Shown here in pieces: positions 62,439 through 64,000 of a DNA stretch of 64,000 bases. The DNA is from Salegentibacter maritimus (GTDB lineage Bacteria > Bacteroidota > Bacteroidia > Flavobacteriales > Flavobacteriaceae), in contig NZ_JAEHOK010000011.1 in assembly GCF_016236915.1 (NCBI RefSeq), forward strand, positions 96,073 to 160,072. Direction: 5' to 3'. The position numbers were made by a program, and so were the translations under genes. Each line of letters starts with the position of its first letter. Position 1 is the first letter of the stretch. The notes beneath the pieces are model-generated. The model saw only the letters and a list, made by a program, of their open reading frames with translations. It was not told the DNA's origin and did no database searches.

Positions 62439-62588
62439 TTAAAATATAAGGTTTAATGTTCCCAAAACTGCAAAAATAGCAGCAATTACAATCCAGGCAA
62501 GAATTAGCAAAATGAAAATTTTAGCTAAAATTGGAAAACCGGCCGTAGCAGTCTTATAATTTTCGATAAATATATTGAAAGGGTTCAT
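62439..62588 (-). CDS. possible 49-residue single-helix membrane protein
   Basis: An ATG-to-TAA frame shorter than 60 codons. It has a polar N-terminus (MNPFNIFIENYKTATAGF), a long hydrophobic stretch (about residues 18-48, PILAKIFILLILAWIVIAAI) and no charged tail. It is just upstream of the IS element at 62663. No Shine-Dalgarno sequence is visible, which is normal here. It may be a real small protein or a chance frame. Confidence 0.4.
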   Translation of the reverse strand: MNPFNIFIENYKTATAGFPILAKIFILLILAWIVIAAIFAVLGTLNLIF

Positions 62589-62662
62589 AGCACAGAAATT
62601 AAGTTAGACTTAAAAACTTTTTATAGGCTATTGTTATAAAGTGAGTATTTTGAGATTTTGAG

Positions 62663-62688
62663 GAGAGTGTAAAATAAACTCTGTCTGA
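62663..62688 (+). repeat. left terminal inverted repeat of the IS
   Basis: Shares TAAACTCTGTCTGA and most of the remaining bases with the complement of 63975-64000. Position 62675 and three bases near the outer end differ. Confidence 0.8.
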
Positions 62689-62723
62689 ATTGAATTATTT
62701 ATTAATTTCATTCATACAGAATT

Positions 62724-63989
62724 ATGGCAACAAAAGAACAACAAGAATTCGAGAAAAAGGTGCTTGACCAGTTCATGTCAGGCAAAAGCCTTTTTGGTGC
62801 AGACGGTGCTTTTGCACCGATGCTCAAGAACGTTATTGAGAAGGCCCTTCAGGCAGAGATGGACTCTCATCTAAGTAGTGATGAACGCTCCAAAGGGAAT
62901 AAACGCAATGGCAAGGGAAAGAAAAAGCTTAAAAGTGGCTTTGGCTCTTTTGACATTGAAACCCCTGAAGACCGTCAAAGTAGCTTCCAACCGGAACTGG
63001 TTAAAAAGCGACAGACGATTCTGGCTGATAATCTTTCAGAAAAAATTATCGGTCTTTATGGACTTGGAATGAGCTACCGTGACATCTCGGGTCATATCAA
63101 AGAAATGTACGATACCGATATTTCCCATACGGTTTTAAGCCAGATCACCGATCAGATCATTCCTGATATCAAAGCCTGGCAAAGTCGTCCTTTAGAACCC
63201 CTTTACTGTATTGTTTGGCTTGATGCCATGCATTATAAAGTTAAAGTGGATGGAAAGATTGCCCACAAAGCACTTTATAACATCCTGGGTATTACCAAAG
63301 AAGGGAAAAAGGAAATCCTGGGGATGTATATCTCTGAGAGCGAAGGTGCTAATTTCTGGCTACAGGTTTTAACCGACCTTCATAACCGTGGATTACAGGA
63401 TATCTTAATAGCCTGTACAGATAATCTCAAAGGCTTTACACAAGCCATCTTAAGCGTTTATCCAAAGGCTCAGGTTCAGCTTTGTATTGTACACCAAATC
63501 CGTAATTCATTGAAGTATATTGCCTCTAAAGATCAAAAAGAGTTTATGAAAGACCTGAAAAAGGTCTATAGGGCTGTCACTAAAGATGTAGCCGAAGATG
63601 AGCTATTGAACCTGGAAGGGAAATGGGGTAATAAATATCCTGTAGTTATTGAAAGTTGGCAGCGTAACTGGGAACAGCTATCCCAGTATTTTGAGTATAC
63701 AGAACCCATTAGGAAGATTATTTACACCACTAATGCCGTAGAGGGCTTCCATCGGCAAATCCGGAAAGTTACCAAAACCAAGGGTGCTTTCACCACTGAT
63801 ATGTCGCTGCTAAAGCTAGTCTACCTGGCCACACGAAACATTGAGAAGAAATGGACCGCTCCTTTGCATAATTGGAGCCTTACGATTCAGCAATTTTATA
63901 TTAAATTTGGAGACCGGATACCGCTGGACATAAACGCCAATTCCTCTGGGGCTAGCCCCAGAGGAATTGAAACATCAGACAGAGTTTAA
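62724..63989 (+). CDS. IS256-family (Mutator-type) transposase
   Basis: A 421-residue, full-length transposase. The DDE catalytic triad is visible: Asp in CIVWLDAMHYKVKVDGK, Asp in LIACTDNLKGFTQAI, and Glu in IYTTNAVEGFHRQIRKVTKT. The N-terminal zone (GSFDIETPEDRQSSFQPELV, SYRDISGHIKEMYDTDISHT) is the DNA-binding half. It cuts and pastes the element by DDE chemistry. No frameshift or stop, so it is probably active. The last codons (ETSDRV) and the stop lie inside the right terminal repeat. Confidence 0.95.
   Translation: MATKEQQEFEKKVLDQFMSGKSLFGADGAFAPMLKNVIEKALQAEMDSHLSSDERSKGNKRNGKGKKKLKSGFGSFDIETPEDRQSSFQPELVKKRQTILADNLSEKIIGLYGLGMSYRDISGHIKEMYDTDISHTVLSQITDQIIPDIKAWQSRPLEPLYCIVWLDAMHYKVKVDGKIAHKALYNILGITKEGKKEILGMYISESEGANFWLQVLTDLHNRGLQDILIACTDNLKGFTQAILSVYPKAQVQLCIVHQIRNSLKYIASKDQKEFMKDLKKVYRAVTKDVAEDELLNLEGKWGNKYPVVIESWQRNWEQLSQYFEYTEPIRKIIYTTNAVEGFHRQIRKVTKTKGAFTTDMSLLKLVYLATRNIEKKWTAPLHNWSLTIQQFYIKFGDRIPLDINANSSGASPRGIETSDRV
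63941..63966. terminator. strong hairpin in the 3' end of the transposase gene
   Basis: TTCCTCTGGGGC and GCCCCAGAGGAA form a perfect 12-base stem with a TA centre. It is inside the coding sequence, 21 bases before the transposase stop. No T-tract follows directly. It may block read-through transcription into or out of the element, or be a structural part of the IS end. Confidence 0.55.
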
Positions 63990-64000
63990 TTTACAGACCC
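63975..64000 (-). repeat. right terminal inverted repeat of the IS
   Basis: Complement of the left repeat at 62663-62688 with 22 of 26 matches. It contains the transposase stop codon (63987-63989). The window ends here. Confidence 0.8.

Larger units (their letters stand above)
62663..64000 (+). mobile_element. IS256-family insertion sequence
   Basis: A 1338-base element with one transposase gene. Terminal inverted repeats agree at 22 of 26 positions: left end 62663-62688 (GAGAGTGTAAAATAAACTCT...) and right end 63975-64000 (complement GGGTCTGTAAATTAAACTCT...). The right end falls on the last base of the window, so target duplication cannot be tested. A perfect 12-base-arm palindrome (TTCCTCTGGGGC/GCCCCAGAGGAA, 63941-63966) lies just before the right end. 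Confidence 0.88.

Overview
The window looks like chromosomal DNA of a low-GC marine-type Flavobacteriaceae bacterium (relatives of Gramella, Salegentibacter or Zunongwangia are plausible; genus is an inference). Support comes from the gene families (fused RibB/GTP-cyclohydrolase-like protein, ftsK-lolA-LptF/G-ribB order, OsmC-fused hydrolase, 2TM-domain LytTR sensors), SSC/GC-type lipoboxes, near absence of Shine-Dalgarno sequences, several TTG starts and TAnnTTTG-like -7 promoter elements. No rRNA, tRNA, CRISPR array or prophage was seen.

Left part (1-19 kb): the tail of an M28-type peptidase; tex; a divergent pair of phospholipid enzymes (App1-type phosphatase and a diacylglycerol-kinase-like enzyme). 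Next comes a two-armed sugar cluster (4.8-12.8 kb). The minus arm encodes a GMC dehydrogenase and its Tat-signal partner. The plus arm encodes a lipoprotein TIM-barrel epimerase, an MFS permease, a Gfo/Idh/MocA dehydrogenase, a second TIM-barrel enzyme and a DUF1080 lipoprotein; together they look like an oxidative (3-keto sugar) route for glycosides. Then an alpha/beta hydrolase-OsmC fusion, a Cu/Zn superoxide dismutase lipoprotein, an ECF sigma/anti-sigma pair, and a three-gene LytTR sensor operon in which the 2TM domain occurs twice.

Middle part (19-43 kb): hemerythrin protein, type II NADH dehydrogenase, a second ECF sigma factor with a four-helix membrane partner, lipoamide dehydrogenase, Lrp regulator divergent from a trans-sulfuration enzyme, NhaC antiporter, and a thiol-peroxide defence block (peroxiredoxin, thioredoxin, a small partner, a thiol peroxidase without the usual resolving cysteine, DgkA). 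Then come the cell envelope/division run ftsK-lolA-LptF/G-ribB, and assorted single genes (nitroreductase, SanA-like, YvlD-like, HAD, exported VOC protein, DUF389 fusion, DUF4168).

Right part (43-64 kb): exported metallopeptidase convergent with a GH3-like enzyme, a stand-alone receiver with DUF3820 protein, pyrG, yidC, pcm, a Gfo/Idh/MocA protein, hydroxyacyl-CoA dehydrogenase, a tight run DUF1015-YggS-exonuclease/GIY-YIG-ion channel-miaA, a DJ-1 protein, a second LytTR two-component system, an unknown secreted protein, a small membrane ORF, and a near-complete IS256-family insertion sequence ending at the last base.

Two families of dispersed intergenic repeats run through the window: a TTTCGAGGCAAGCCTCG element (about six copies) and a nested CGTCAAGCTGAA-type palindrome (four copies plus a remnant), several of which sit at gene ends or directly before genes.
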